The notes beneath the pieces were generated by a model that had not been told where the DNA came from, made no database searches, and saw only the letters and a program-made list of their open reading frames with translations. Both the position numbers and the translations under genes were made by a program. 17,273 bases of DNA from CAYRIF01 sp964424205 (GTDB lineage Bacteria; Bacteroidota; Bacteroidia; Cytophagales; Cyclobacteriaceae): contig CAYRIF010000050.1 in NCBI GenBank assembly GCA_964424205.1, positions 1 through 17,273 of the forward strand. The letters are read 5' to 3'. Numbering within the stretch: the first letter of the stretch is position 1; each line of letters begins with the position of its first letter. This document shows, one piece after another, positions 1 to 6,670 of this stretch.

Positions 1-396
1 CAACACCAGCTAGAAGTCAATCCGACCTTCGGTCGCACTGCTACTAGCCTTATTGATAAAGAATATCAGGGAGATTCATTACAGCATTTTAAAAACCCCA
101 ATATTCCAAAGCAAAATTTATACCTACAAAAAATCATCAACTATTGCAGAACAAAAGGTATAGCACTCATATTATTCACAGCGCCCTATATCGATTATGA
201 TATAGAAAATGAAGCAGTCATTGACGGGTTTAACAACACTATAATGGATTACAATCTTCCATATTACAATTACCACAACCTGTTGAGAAAAGATTATGAC
301 CTATTTTATGATAATAACCATATCAATATTAATGGGGTGCGCATTTTTAATAAGAAAATAGAACGGATACTAGTCAAAGAAAATACCCACCTTTAG
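1..396 (+). CDS. SGNH/GDSL-type hydrolase or acyltransferase, C-terminal part (5' truncated)
   Basis: An open frame runs from the first base to a TAG at 394-396, giving 131 residues with no start, so the gene begins outside the window. The C-terminus has a DNNH sequence (Asp codon at 310, His codon at 319) followed by an Asn-rich, Gly-containing stretch. This matches the DxxH block that carries the catalytic Asp and His of SGNH hydrolases. Upstream, ALILFTAPY resembles the strand before the third conserved block. The nucleophile Ser block would lie outside the window. Bacteroidota proteins with this kind of end are often partners of MBOAT O-acyltransferases (AlgJ/DltD-like) in polysaccharide acylation, but that partner cannot be seen here. 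The family call is fairly secure from the DxxH context; the substrate is unknown. Confidence 0.6.
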   Translation, partial: QHQLEVNPTFGRTATSLIDKEYQGDSLQHFKNPNIPKQNLYLQKIINYCRTKGIALILFTAPYIDYDIENEAVIDGFNNTIMDYNLPYYNYHNLLRKDYDLFYDNNHININGVRIFNKKIERILVKENTHL

Positions 397-479
397 TATC
401 TTTGAAACTAGCAAGTAAATATTACATAGCCGCATTGCGTTTTTGAACTTAATTTATTAGTCCACTGTTAACTGACATT

Positions 480-812
480 ATGAAAACATACTACAATCCA
501 GACGACCTTAAAAAATTCGGAAAAGTTGGAAGATTCCAACAAAAATTGGCCGATAAATTCTTTGATTACTATGGCGAAGTGTTTAAAGATGGCGAACTAA
601 GTGCAAAAGAAAAAGCTATCATTGCGCTGGCAGTGGCGCATGCAGTACAATGCCCCTATTGTATAGATGCCTACACCGAAGACTCCATGGAAAAGGGTGC
701 GACAGAAGGTCAGATGATGGAAGCGGTACATGTAGCAACAGCAATTAGAGGGGGTGCTTCACTAGTCCATGGCGTACAAATGATGAATAAAGTGGACGAA
801 ATATCGATGTAA
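480..812 (+). CDS. AhpD-like / carboxymuconolactone decarboxylase-family protein, arsenosugar-associated peroxidase type
   Basis: 110 residues, the usual size of a single CMD/AhpD domain. The redox motif CPYC lies at residues 58-61 within an Ala/His-rich helix, as in AhpD, where CxxC plus nearby acid and His residues catalyse peroxide or disulfide chemistry. The later EAVHVATAIRGGASLVHG stretch is typical of the subfamily that sits next to the radical-SAM protein ArsS and is annotated as 'arsenosugar biosynthesis-associated peroxidase-like'. The arsS gene does follow, after 187 bp on the same strand. Some relatives are reported to carry selenocysteine; here both positions are plain Cys codons. 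There is no signal peptide, so it is cytoplasmic. The peroxidase substrate and the link to arsenic are inferred from family and context. Confidence 0.8.
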   Translation: MKTYYNPDDLKKFGKVGRFQQKLADKFFDYYGEVFKDGELSAKEKAIIALAVAHAVQCPYCIDAYTEDSMEKGATEGQMMEAVHVATAIRGGASLVHGVQMMNKVDEISM

Positions 813-999
813 CTGTCTTGGATTTAAAATCTATACTAAATATTATGACTTTAAAAAATAGGTTTTACTAGAGAATTACAAGGTGGAAAATTGGGTGCTT
901 GCCATTCTTTTACAAAACCATTTTTCGAAACCATATAGAGGTGTTTAAGAAACATATAAGTCTAATTACAATCAAACGTACACATACATTTAACAATAC

Positions 1000-2043
1000 A
1001 TGAAATCATTAAAAGCAAAAAGCAATCCTTTAGCAAATTACAACCATCAAGTCGAATTGCTTGAAAGTGCCTCTGATGCAGAAGAAATTCCACGATTTTC
1101 TGATAAAATAGCTGCGCTTGCCCTTAATCCGCTGAAACCAACCTCACTTGATATATTTCAAATCAATGTGGGGAAAATGTGCAATCAGGTGTGTGCGCAC
1201 TGTCATGTAGATGCCGGACCAGATAGAAAAGAAATCATGACCAAAGAAACGATGCAGCAATGTTTGGATGTTTTGGCTGCCAATGATTTCAAAACAGTGG
1301 ACTTGACAGGCGGCGCACCTGAAATGAATCCAAATTTCAGGTGGTTTGTAGAAGAAATTCATAAATTAGGAAAGCATATCATTGTTCGCTCCAACTTGAC
1401 CATCATTTTAGCCAATCCTAAATACAAAGACTTACCTGATTTTTTCAAAAAATATCAAGTGGAAGTAGTTTCTTCCCTCCCCTTTTACAATGCTGATCGT
1501 ACCGACAGGCAACGAGGAAAAGGCGTATTTGATAAATCAATCGAAGCCTTGCAAATGCTCAATGCCGTTGGCTATGGTGTAGCAGGTAGTGGATTGATTA
1601 TTGACTTGGTGTATAACCCATCAGGGGCGTTTCTTCCTGGATCACAAGTTCAGCTGGAAGCAGATTTCAAGCAAAAACTTTTTTCGGAATTTGGCATTGT
1701 CTTCAACAAACTATTCACCATTACCAACCTGCCGATCAGCAGATTTTTGGATTACCTTGTTAATTCAGGGAACTATGAGAAGTACATGGAAAAATTAGTG
1801 AATGCTTTCAATCCCGAAGCTGCTGCGAATGTTATGTGCCGTAGCATGGTTTCTATCGGTTGGGATGGCTATATTTATGATTGTGACTTCAACCAGATGC
1901 TGGACTTAAAAATAGCCACCAAGCAGATCCACATTGTAGACTACAATGCTGCAGCCACACAAAACAGAGATATCATTCTAGGTAATCACTGTTACGGTTG
2001 TACCGCAGGGGCGGGTTCTAGTTGTGGTGGGGCGATTGCATAG
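1000..2043 (+). CDS. arsS: Arsenosugar biosynthesis radical SAM protein ArsS
   Basis: 347 residues, full family length. The radical SAM cluster motif CxxxCxxC is C61-NQV-C65-AH-C68, followed by HVDAGP, which is characteristic of the ArsS (radical SAM/Cys-rich) family. A Gly-rich SAM-binding stretch, LTGGAPEMN, follows at about residues 102-110. The C-terminal third is Cys-rich: C280, C295, C331, C334 and C342, the last three in a CYGC...SCGG tail, as expected for an auxiliary Fe-S or substrate-binding region. In characterised relatives ArsS joins a 5'-deoxyadenosyl group to dimethylarsenite, a step toward arsenosugars. The usual partner that makes dimethylarsenite, ArsM, is not in this window. 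The gene follows the CMD peroxidase-like gene, and its stop lies 30 bp from the convergent lipoprotein gene at 2074. Confidence 0.85.
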   Translation: MKSLKAKSNPLANYNHQVELLESASDAEEIPRFSDKIAALALNPLKPTSLDIFQINVGKMCNQVCAHCHVDAGPDRKEIMTKETMQQCLDVLAANDFKTVDLTGGAPEMNPNFRWFVEEIHKLGKHIIVRSNLTIILANPKYKDLPDFFKKYQVEVVSSLPFYNADRTDRQRGKGVFDKSIEALQMLNAVGYGVAGSGLIIDLVYNPSGAFLPGSQVQLEADFKQKLFSEFGIVFNKLFTITNLPISRFLDYLVNSGNYEKYMEKLVNAFNPEAAANVMCRSMVSIGWDGYIYDCDFNQMLDLKIATKQIHIVDYNAAATQNRDIILGNHCYGCTAGAGSSCGGAIA

Positions 2044-2073
2044 ATTAAAGTTATACTCTTCGTTGATTACCGC

Positions 2074-2874
2074 CTAATTATCCATAGCCCCATCATCCAC
2101 CCAGCAAGCAATGGCTTGTTTTTGCTCCTCGGTTATTGAGGAATTCCTAGGCATGTTTCCGCTTTGCGTTCGCGTTTTTATATCGTTGGCATTGGCTTGA
2201 ACCACAGAAAATATTTCAAAGTCTTGCCTGCCCGTACCTGCCACATGACAACCCGTAACCGCACAACTGGTCTTCATAATATCTGCGACTGAAGCTTGAT
2301 AACTAATACCACTGGGCACATAAACCTCGCTAATAGTCTGGCAACCTCCTCCATCTTTGGCACTGACCGTGTGCATACCATAGCTTAAACCCGCAAATTC
2401 ACCAGAGGCTTGAAAGGCGCCATCATCTACCTGATATTGGTAATTTCCATCGCCATTGGAAGCAATAATGGTTAGTCCACCAGTAGAAGTATCACAACCT
2501 GCTGGCGTAGCGGTAAAATCAAAACGCACATTACTGATTTCAGGAACAGTAATGTCTTGACTCGCAGCACAGCCATCTGCATCTTTAACAGACACTTTAT
2601 AGATACCGCCATTTATATTTTTAAAAATATTAGAAGTTTGATCCGCACCGCCATCAAGGTTGTACTCGTAGTCTCCCGCACCACCTGTCGCTTTAATCGT
2701 GATTGACCCGTTGGCTTGTGGACAATCTGCCGTGGTGACTATCGCCTGAATATTGATGGTCACTTTACTGCAATCTACTTTTGCTATTTCACTACCGCCA
2801 CAGGACTGAAGACCTAGGGAAATAGCTGATGTAGCAACTAATAATATGGTTGTAATAGCACTACGTATTTTCAT
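2074..2874 (-). CDS. Lipoprotein with two SprB-like repeats and a C-terminal haem-c (CX4CH) motif
   Basis: I chose the ATG at 2874 because it puts a normal lipoprotein signal first: MKIRS, a hydrophobic core, then LQSC with lipid Cys25. An upstream in-frame ATG at 2934 would add 20 residues before the signal. The mature 266-residue product has two tandem repeats of about 75 residues built on 'G-G-Y-Y-LDGG...F...G-Y-V-VKDA-GC'. These resemble the SprB/PKD-like Ig repeats of Bacteroidota surface proteins. At the C-terminus C204-AVTG-C209-H210 is a CX4CH haem motif of the variant common in Bacteroidota exported cytochrome-like domains. M241 in SGNMPRNS is the likely distal ligand, and a further Cys sits at 257. 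It is probably an envelope protein with one c-type haem on an Ig-like stalk. Haem attachment and role are inferred. Confidence 0.65.
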   Translation of the reverse strand: MKIRSAITTILLVATSAISLGLQSCGGSEIAKVDCSKVTINIQAIVTTADCPQANGSITIKATGGAGDYEYNLDGGADQTSNIFKNINGGIYKVSVKDADGCAASQDITVPEISNVRFDFTATPAGCDTSTGGLTIIASNGDGNYQYQVDDGAFQASGEFAGLSYGMHTVSAKDGGGCQTISEVYVPSGISYQASVADIMKTSCAVTGCHVAGTGRQDFEIFSVVQANANDIKTRTQSGNMPRNSSITEEQKQAIACWVDDGAMDN

Positions 2875-2998
2875 TGGGTGTTTTTTGGTTTTAACACAGA
2901 ACGTACATTCGGTAATTAGAGTATGTTTTTTCAATATTTATGGCGTTAATACCTTTATTTTTAACCCAATAAAGCATTAGGGCATCTGCTATTCTTCT

Positions 2999-3169
2999 CT
3001 ATTCATTAGACTTGTTAACTTGAATTGTATCGTTCTTAACCTGCTCCTGTTTAGTTTTTTTCTTAAATGAGGGATATGTTGTTTTAGAGGAAATATCATA
3101 GGCAACAAATGCCAATATTAAAAAAAATAGAACGGCAAAACCTAGAAAAATTTTCTTTGATCTTTTCAT
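2999..3169 (-). CDS. Small single-pass membrane protein (56 aa)
   Basis: A reading frame runs from the ATG at 3169-3167 to a TAG at 3001-2999. The product starts MKRSKKIFLG, has one hydrophobic helix of about 17 residues (residues 8-24, FLGFAVLFFLILAFVAY), then YDISSKTTYPSFKKKTKQEQ and a polar, Lys-rich tail. The basic N-terminus suggests the tail is periplasmic. The form (basic start, single TM, then a YD-S--TT-P motif) resembles a small uncharacterised membrane protein I have seen in other Bacteroidota genomes, but I cannot name a family. It fills most of an otherwise empty 439-bp gap between two minus-strand genes. The coding call rests on the well-formed TM segment, the charge distribution and its position. 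Conservation in relatives would settle it. Confidence 0.55.
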   Translation of the reverse strand: MKRSKKIFLGFAVLFFLILAFVAYDISSKTTYPSFKKKTKQEQVKNDTIQVNKSNE

Positions 3170-3373
3170 TACGCTACTACGATATAAATAAATTCAAGTA
3201 AAATTAACTAAATTTTTACAGTAATAAAAACAAACGGACATAAGTGACATGTCATCCATGTAAGAAATAGCAGATGACCTTATTCAATAGATTATAGTCA
3301 TTCAGCAGAAATTATACCATTTTAATTGGCTACGTATGAGGCATTCATTTGTTAACAAAACCTGTTTAGAAAA
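3170..3373. other. Intergenic stretch, little recognisable
   Basis: This is AT-rich DNA between the small membrane protein gene and the DUF2911 gene. The only structure I see is a 10-bp perfect palindrome TGACATGTCA at 3245-3254, about 76 bp upstream of the 2999-3169 start, which could be an operator. I found no terminator hairpin and no further reading frame worth calling. The palindrome alone is short enough to arise by chance. Confidence 0.3.
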
Positions 3374-4240
3374 TTACTTTAATTCAGCTATCAAGTCCTC
3401 ATTCCTTTTGATATAGCCAAAATCACCACTCGTAGACTCCTTTGCTAATTTAAGAGATGCTTGCGCCGTTGCGATTGCCGCCTTTTTATCTCCTTTTTTA
3501 GCAAGCATTCTCGCTTTTGTATGGATATTCCAAAACTGCGTAGGGTTTTCAGCAAGATAAATATCCATCCATTTTAATGCTTGATTGATATCTTTACCTG
3601 TATTAAAATAATAATTGGCAGCAGCAATATAGTTGTTCGGATTTACCTTCGTATTTTTCTCTATTGACGCCATGATTGCCTCATCAAAACTAGTTTTCAA
3701 TGGTATTTTAATCGCTGTTTTATCCCAAGCAATTTCTAAATTGGCAGTTGTATTGTCTTCGCTAATATCTGAAATATTGATGGTTAATGTTTCTACTGTT
3801 TCTGCTAGTTTATTTGGTTTTACGCTCACCCTTAAAACTTCATCCTCTGTTTTATAGCCGGCTACATTTCCGCCTAGTTTCAAATCACTATACAGCATAA
3901 CGTCCCAACTATCAGCACCTGGAATAGTATAAATCATGTACTCTCCAGCTTTCACCTCTTTACCCCCGAAAGAAATGTCTTCACTAAAAGTAATTTTAGT
4001 TCCTGAATTGGCTCCTGTTCTCCAAATAGCGCCATACTTTTGCAAGAAATCATCTCCTGCACCAAAAATTGCTCTCCCCTTTTTCTTAGGTCTGAAATAA
4101 GAAACCTCAATATCCATTAAACCAAATTTCTGTGTAACCATACTTCCTGGGCTAGGTCGAGGTACTTCAATTTGGGCAGTTGCTTGATTTATACAAAACA
4201 ACATGGCAAATGCTGCGATGCTTAATAATAATTTTTTCAT
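3374..4240 (-). CDS. DUF2911 domain-containing exported protein
   Basis: 288 residues. A Sec signal peptide (MKKLLLSIAAFAMLFCINQA) ends in an AxA-type site, TATAQ, near residues 20-23. The DUF2911 domain spans about residues 25-175. Its hallmark blocks are visible: S-PG-M--Q-FG, I-V-Y-RP--KGR-IFG, YG-IWRTGAN--T-I-F and GEYM-YTIPG. The last ~90 residues are helical and TPR-like (NYIAAANYYFNTGKDINQALKWMD, then AKKGDKKAAIATAQASLKLA). This arrangement is the common architecture in Bacteroidota. The domain is of unknown function and is usually periplasmic. It is transcribed away from the lipoprotein gene at 4358, with a 117-bp divergent gap, and the context adds no functional clue. Confidence 0.85.
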   Translation of the reverse strand: MKKLLLSIAAFAMLFCINQATAQIEVPRPSPGSMVTQKFGLMDIEVSYFRPKKKGRAIFGAGDDFLQKYGAIWRTGANSGTKITFSEDISFGGKEVKAGEYMIYTIPGADSWDVMLYSDLKLGGNVAGYKTEDEVLRVSVKPNKLAETVETLTINISDISEDNTTANLEIAWDKTAIKIPLKTSFDEAIMASIEKNTKVNPNNYIAAANYYFNTGKDINQALKWMDIYLAENPTQFWNIHTKARMLAKKGDKKAAIATAQASLKLAKESTSGDFGYIKRNEDLIAELK

Positions 4241-4327
4241 AATAATATAGATTGTTTAGTTTTAGTATTTTTCAAGTTAAGCTAACGTAACCGAAAGAGA
4301 AAGGTTTTATTAGAAATATGGTTTTAT

Positions 4328-4335
4328 TAACTTTG
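4328..4335 (+). promoter_or_regulatory. Bacteroidota -7 promoter box (TAACTTTG)
   Basis: TAACTTTG matches the Bacteroidota -7 consensus TAnnTTTG exactly and lies 22 bp before the ATG at 4358. I see no clear -33 TTG/TTTG element at the expected spacing, so strength is uncertain. The match and its position make it the likely promoter of the lipoprotein gene. Confidence 0.5.
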
Positions 4336-4357
4336 CCACCACATAAATCACAGTACC

Positions 4358-4951
4358 ATGCGCATGCACACTTTCTTCACATTTATATTCGTATTCATTT
4401 TCCTGTTTTCTTGCAGTGACAAGCAACAAAAAGAAACCAATCAAGAAAAAATTAAAATTGAAGAAAATGCCGAAAAGAAATTCGACAACGCTTTGGAAGA
4501 AGTAACCTATGATTGGGAAACTGCCACTAAGGAATTTAAGAACACTGTGTACAATGCATATAGTGATAAAATTGAATTATATGATGCAGATGGAAATGAG
4601 GTAATTAAAACAATAAACTTCCCTATCAACACAGAAAAGAAACAGCTGTTATTAAAAATAATGAAGGCGACATTAGCACACAACAAATCAGAAATAAAAA
4701 AATTCAAAAGTAAAATTTCTAAACAAGACCTTGAAGATGAGGTTATAAGAACGGTAATGGACAAAAATACCCTTATAAAATGTCAGAATTTCATCACTAC
4801 TTTTGAGGCACTATCAGTCGAAAATAAAAAAGACCAACAACAAATGCTCGTCCTAATTAAAGGACTTTACACGCAAGACGATATTATAAGTCCTAGAGAT
4901 TTATCAGCACTCATTCAAAATTTTGTAAAACCAAAAATAGAAGGCATTTAA
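4358..4951 (+). CDS. Lipoprotein of unknown function
   Basis: 197 residues beginning with a signal sequence MRMHTFFTFIFVFIFLFSC; the lipobox is LFSC with lipid Cys19. The mature part is strongly charged and mostly helical in composition, with a Lys/Glu-rich linker (residues 20-46) that could be coiled coil, and no cysteine pair, haem motif or enzyme signature that I can recognise. A TAnnTTTG box lies 22 bp upstream. It stands alone, divergent from the DUF2911 gene and convergent with tonB. I do not recognise the family. The coding call is secure from length, lipoprotein signal and promoter. Confidence 0.75.
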   Translation: MRMHTFFTFIFVFIFLFSCSDKQQKETNQEKIKIEENAEKKFDNALEEVTYDWETATKEFKNTVYNAYSDKIELYDADGNEVIKTINFPINTEKKQLLLKIMKATLAHNKSEIKKFKSKISKQDLEDEVIRTVMDKNTLIKCQNFITTFEALSVENKKDQQQMLVLIKGLYTQDDIISPRDLSALIQNFVKPKIEGI

Positions 4952-5089
4952 AAACCGCTACTAACCTGTGAGTCCCACGAATAATTTATTCCATAGAAGG
5001 TATAGGGAATATGAGATTTGAGGCATCAAAGAAGAAAGAATAGCTGGTTTGATACTTTTATGTTTTGAAGATTACATTTTCTTTGCCTT

Positions 5090-5105
5090 TTCGCCAGCTG
5101 GCGAA
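5090..5105. repeat. 16-bp perfect palindrome in a convergent gap
   Basis: TTCGCCAGCTGGCGAA is self-complementary over 16 bases and much more GC-rich than its surroundings. It lies in the gap between the convergent lipoprotein (ends 4951) and tonB (ends 5131) genes. Neither strand has the T-run of an intrinsic terminator after it. Its form is like dispersed short palindromic or REP-type elements. Confidence 0.5.
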
Positions 5106-5130
5106 CTTGAAATTCTCCGTCAAACTCAGG

Positions 5131-5919
5131 TTACAACCTCTCATAAAATTTAAATACGATTGGTAGCGTCATCCTAACCCGAACGGGCTTTCCTCTTTGT
5201 TTTCCAGGACGCCACTTTGGTGATTCTTTCAAAACCCTTGCTGCCTCTTCGTCACAACCAAAGCCAATGCCTTTCACCACCTTTATATTACTAATAGTTC
5301 CATCTCTATCAACCACAAATTCCACAAAAACCTTCCCTTGTATTTTCGCTTGTTTCGCTTGCATAGGATATTTTATATTCTCTCCTATGTATTTATAAAA
5401 AGCAGGCATTCCTCCTTTTGGAGCTGGCTGCTCCTCCACAATGAAAAATATCTCATCTACTTCTTCTTCCGCAACTTCTTCATGTATCACCCTTTCAATT
5501 TCAGCATCTTCAGTAATTTCAACATCTAGATTTATCTCAATTTCCTCTTCTATTACCTCCACATCTGGCACTTCTACAATACTAATCGCTTGCATCTTTG
5601 GTGGCGGTGGTGGTGGTTGTTCTGTCGGTGGCACTTCTAACAACTCTTCGAATTTATCAGGCGCAATAGTCCCTAAATCCATCACTTCATCACTATCATA
5701 TGTTTTCCACTGAAAAGAAAGGATGCTTATCCCCAAACTAATAACTAGTCCTACAGATAAAAACAATGGCCGTAATAGATTAGATTGAATTGTCCGCGCT
5801 CTTTTTTTTGTTATCATATCACTCACTATCAAAAACCATTTCTTTTTTTGACTTGCTGTTAGTACTGCCACTTTGGTTTTCGTCGAATTAGCATTCTTTT
5901 GCTCAAAAAAACTTCTCAT
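5131..5919 (-). CDS. TonB-family energy transducer protein
   Basis: 262 residues in the TonB layout: a cytoplasmic N-terminus, one TM helix (about 51-69, PLFLSVGLVISLGISILSF) followed by QWKTYD, a Pro-rich segment (PPTEQPPPPPP, 97-107), a Glu/Val-rich linker, and a C-terminal TonB domain (about 173-262). The domain shows YPMQAKQAKIQGKVFVEFVVDRDG, then W-PGKQRGKPVRVRMTLPI-F. It would pass proton-motive-force energy from ExbB/ExbD to outer-membrane TonB-dependent receptors. An internal ATG at 5817 (residue 35, MITKKRAR) would leave a 15-residue cytoplasmic tail, which is more typical, so the longer start is not certain. No exbBD or receptor lies nearby. Two palindromes precede the gene (5958-5975 and 5987-6002). 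Confidence 0.85.
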   Translation of the reverse strand: MRSFFEQKNANSTKTKVAVLTASQKKKWFLIVSDMITKKRARTIQSNLLRPLFLSVGLVISLGISILSFQWKTYDSDEVMDLGTIAPDKFEELLEVPPTEQPPPPPPKMQAISIVEVPDVEVIEEEIEINLDVEITEDAEIERVIHEEVAEEEVDEIFFIVEEQPAPKGGMPAFYKYIGENIKYPMQAKQAKIQGKVFVEFVVDRDGTISNIKVVKGIGFGCDEEAARVLKESPKWRPGKQRGKPVRVRMTLPIVFKFYERL

Positions 5920-5957
5920 AATTTTAGTGTTTTCCAGTTTCTAAATATACTTCATAG

Positions 5958-5975
5958 GAATTTTAGCTAAAATTC
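5958..5975. promoter_or_regulatory. 18-bp perfect palindrome upstream of tonB
   Basis: GAATTTTAGCTAAAATTC is self-complementary along its whole length and ends 39 bp upstream of the longer tonB start (5919, minus strand). It is well placed to be an operator near the promoter or a hairpin in the 5' leader. The regulator is unknown. Confidence 0.45.
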
Positions 5976-5986
5976 AAGACTTTTAA

Positions 5987-6002
5987 AATGACTAAAGTCA
6001 TT
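5987..6002. promoter_or_regulatory. 7+7 inverted repeat upstream of tonB
   Basis: The arms AATGACT and AGTCATT flank a 2-bp AA spacer and are perfectly complementary. The repeat lies 11 bp beyond the 18-bp palindrome, in the same 173-bp gap between tonB and the Rrf2 gene. The short spacer favours a dimeric protein-binding site over an RNA hairpin. Confidence 0.45.
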
Positions 6003-6092
6003 AGTAGCTATGATTTAAAACAGTTATCTAAAAATTAATAGGCGAAAAAACTTATAAGAAATGTGGGCTTAAAATAAAATCTACCCAAGGAG

Positions 6093-6518
6093 TTAAACCA
6101 AAAAATTTCCTTTTTCAATTAACTTAGTAAGTTCACTTATTTTATTATTGGTAAGCATGGCTCGTAATCCCTGTTTATAGACAATAGTAATCTCATGCAG
6201 GGGACAAGGATTTTTGTCTGAGCAATTATCTAAACCCATGACGCATCCTTCCATGAAATTCACACCATCCATCTGTTCAACTACTTTGATGAGTGGCCTT
6301 TTTAAATTTTCCGGAGACAGATAAAATCCACCAAACTTTCCCTTCATAGAGGAAACTAAATCATGTTTTGCCAATTGTTGTAGTAATTTGGCTAAAAAAT
6401 GTGCCGGAATACCTAGAGAATTTGCTATTTCCTTTGCCGAAAATTTCTTTTTTTCGGTTGAACTTTGTGCTAAAAATAATACTGCTCTCAGTGCATATTT
6501 ACATGAATTAGAAAACAT
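6093..6518 (-). CDS. Rrf2-family transcriptional regulator with putative Fe-S cysteines (NsrR/IscR-like)
   Basis: 141 residues, normal for Rrf2. The N-terminal winged helix-turn-helix (about 1-70) shows KYALRAVLFLA, then FSAKEIANSLGIPAHFLAKLLQQLAKHDLVSSMKGKFGGF, the Rrf2 recognition-helix and wing pattern. The sensor segment has C92, C99 and C105 in GCVMGLDNCSDKNPCPLHEI, matching the three cysteines that hold a [2Fe-2S] or [4Fe-4S] cluster in IscR and NsrR. The gene is divergent from the nos locus (152-bp shared gap), so NO or redox control of N2O reduction is the natural reading. Candidate operators lie at 6570-6592. NsrR-like versus another Rrf2 branch cannot be fixed from sequence alone, so I leave the symbol blank. 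Confidence 0.85.
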   Translation of the reverse strand: MFSNSCKYALRAVLFLAQSSTEKKKFSAKEIANSLGIPAHFLAKLLQQLAKHDLVSSMKGKFGGFYLSPENLKRPLIKVVEQMDGVNFMEGCVMGLDNCSDKNPCPLHEITIVYKQGLRAMLTNNKISELTKLIEKGNFLV

Positions 6519-6569
6519 AATGGTTGCTTTTATTTTTAGTAGGGCAAATATTATTATAAATATCTAGAA

Positions 6570-6592
6570 AACATGATTTTCACAATGATTTT
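6570..6592. promoter_or_regulatory. Candidate Rrf2/NsrR-type operator (two 11-mers, 1-bp spacer)
   Basis: AACATGATTTT and ACAATGATTTT stand side by side with one base between them, so ATGATTTT recurs with a 12-bp period. The described E. coli NsrR half-site is AAGATGCYTTT with a 1-bp gap between two copies. The first 11-mer agrees at 9 of 11 positions and the second at 8 of 11, although here the copies are direct rather than inverted. The site lies between the Rrf2 gene (52 bp away) and the -7 box at 6637. Confidence 0.4.
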
Positions 6593-6636
6593 ACAAATTA
6601 CAGTGAATCAAAAAATACAGGGTAACAGTTTTTTGC

Positions 6637-6644
6637 TAACTTTG
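6637..6644 (+). promoter_or_regulatory. Bacteroidota -7 promoter box (TAACTTTG) for the first nos-locus cytochrome
   Basis: TAACTTTG fits TAnnTTTG exactly and sits 26 bp before the ATG at 6671. No -33 TTTG is visible at the usual spacing, which would suit a promoter that needs an activator. The candidate operator at 6570-6592 lies 45-67 bp upstream of the box. Confidence 0.5.
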
Positions 6645-6670
6645 TTTTTTTAGAAACTTTTAAACCTCCT

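Noticed and set aside
2074..2934. Longer start (2934) for the SprB-like lipoprotein
   Set aside because: It would place 20 polar residues before the lipoprotein signal sequence; the ATG at 2874 gives a normal signal.
3245..3254. TGACATGTCA palindrome as a confident operator
   Set aside because: Ten bases of self-complementarity alone are weak evidence in intergenic DNA; it is mentioned only within the intergenic entry.
5090..5105. Palindrome considered as an intrinsic terminator for the 4358 or tonB gene
   Set aside because: No T-run follows on either strand, and the plus-strand gene ends 138 bp earlier.
5441..5713. Ser-rich and Gly-rich plus-strand frame opposite tonB
   Set aside because: The low-complexity Gly run is the complement of the TonB proline codons, so it is not a gene.
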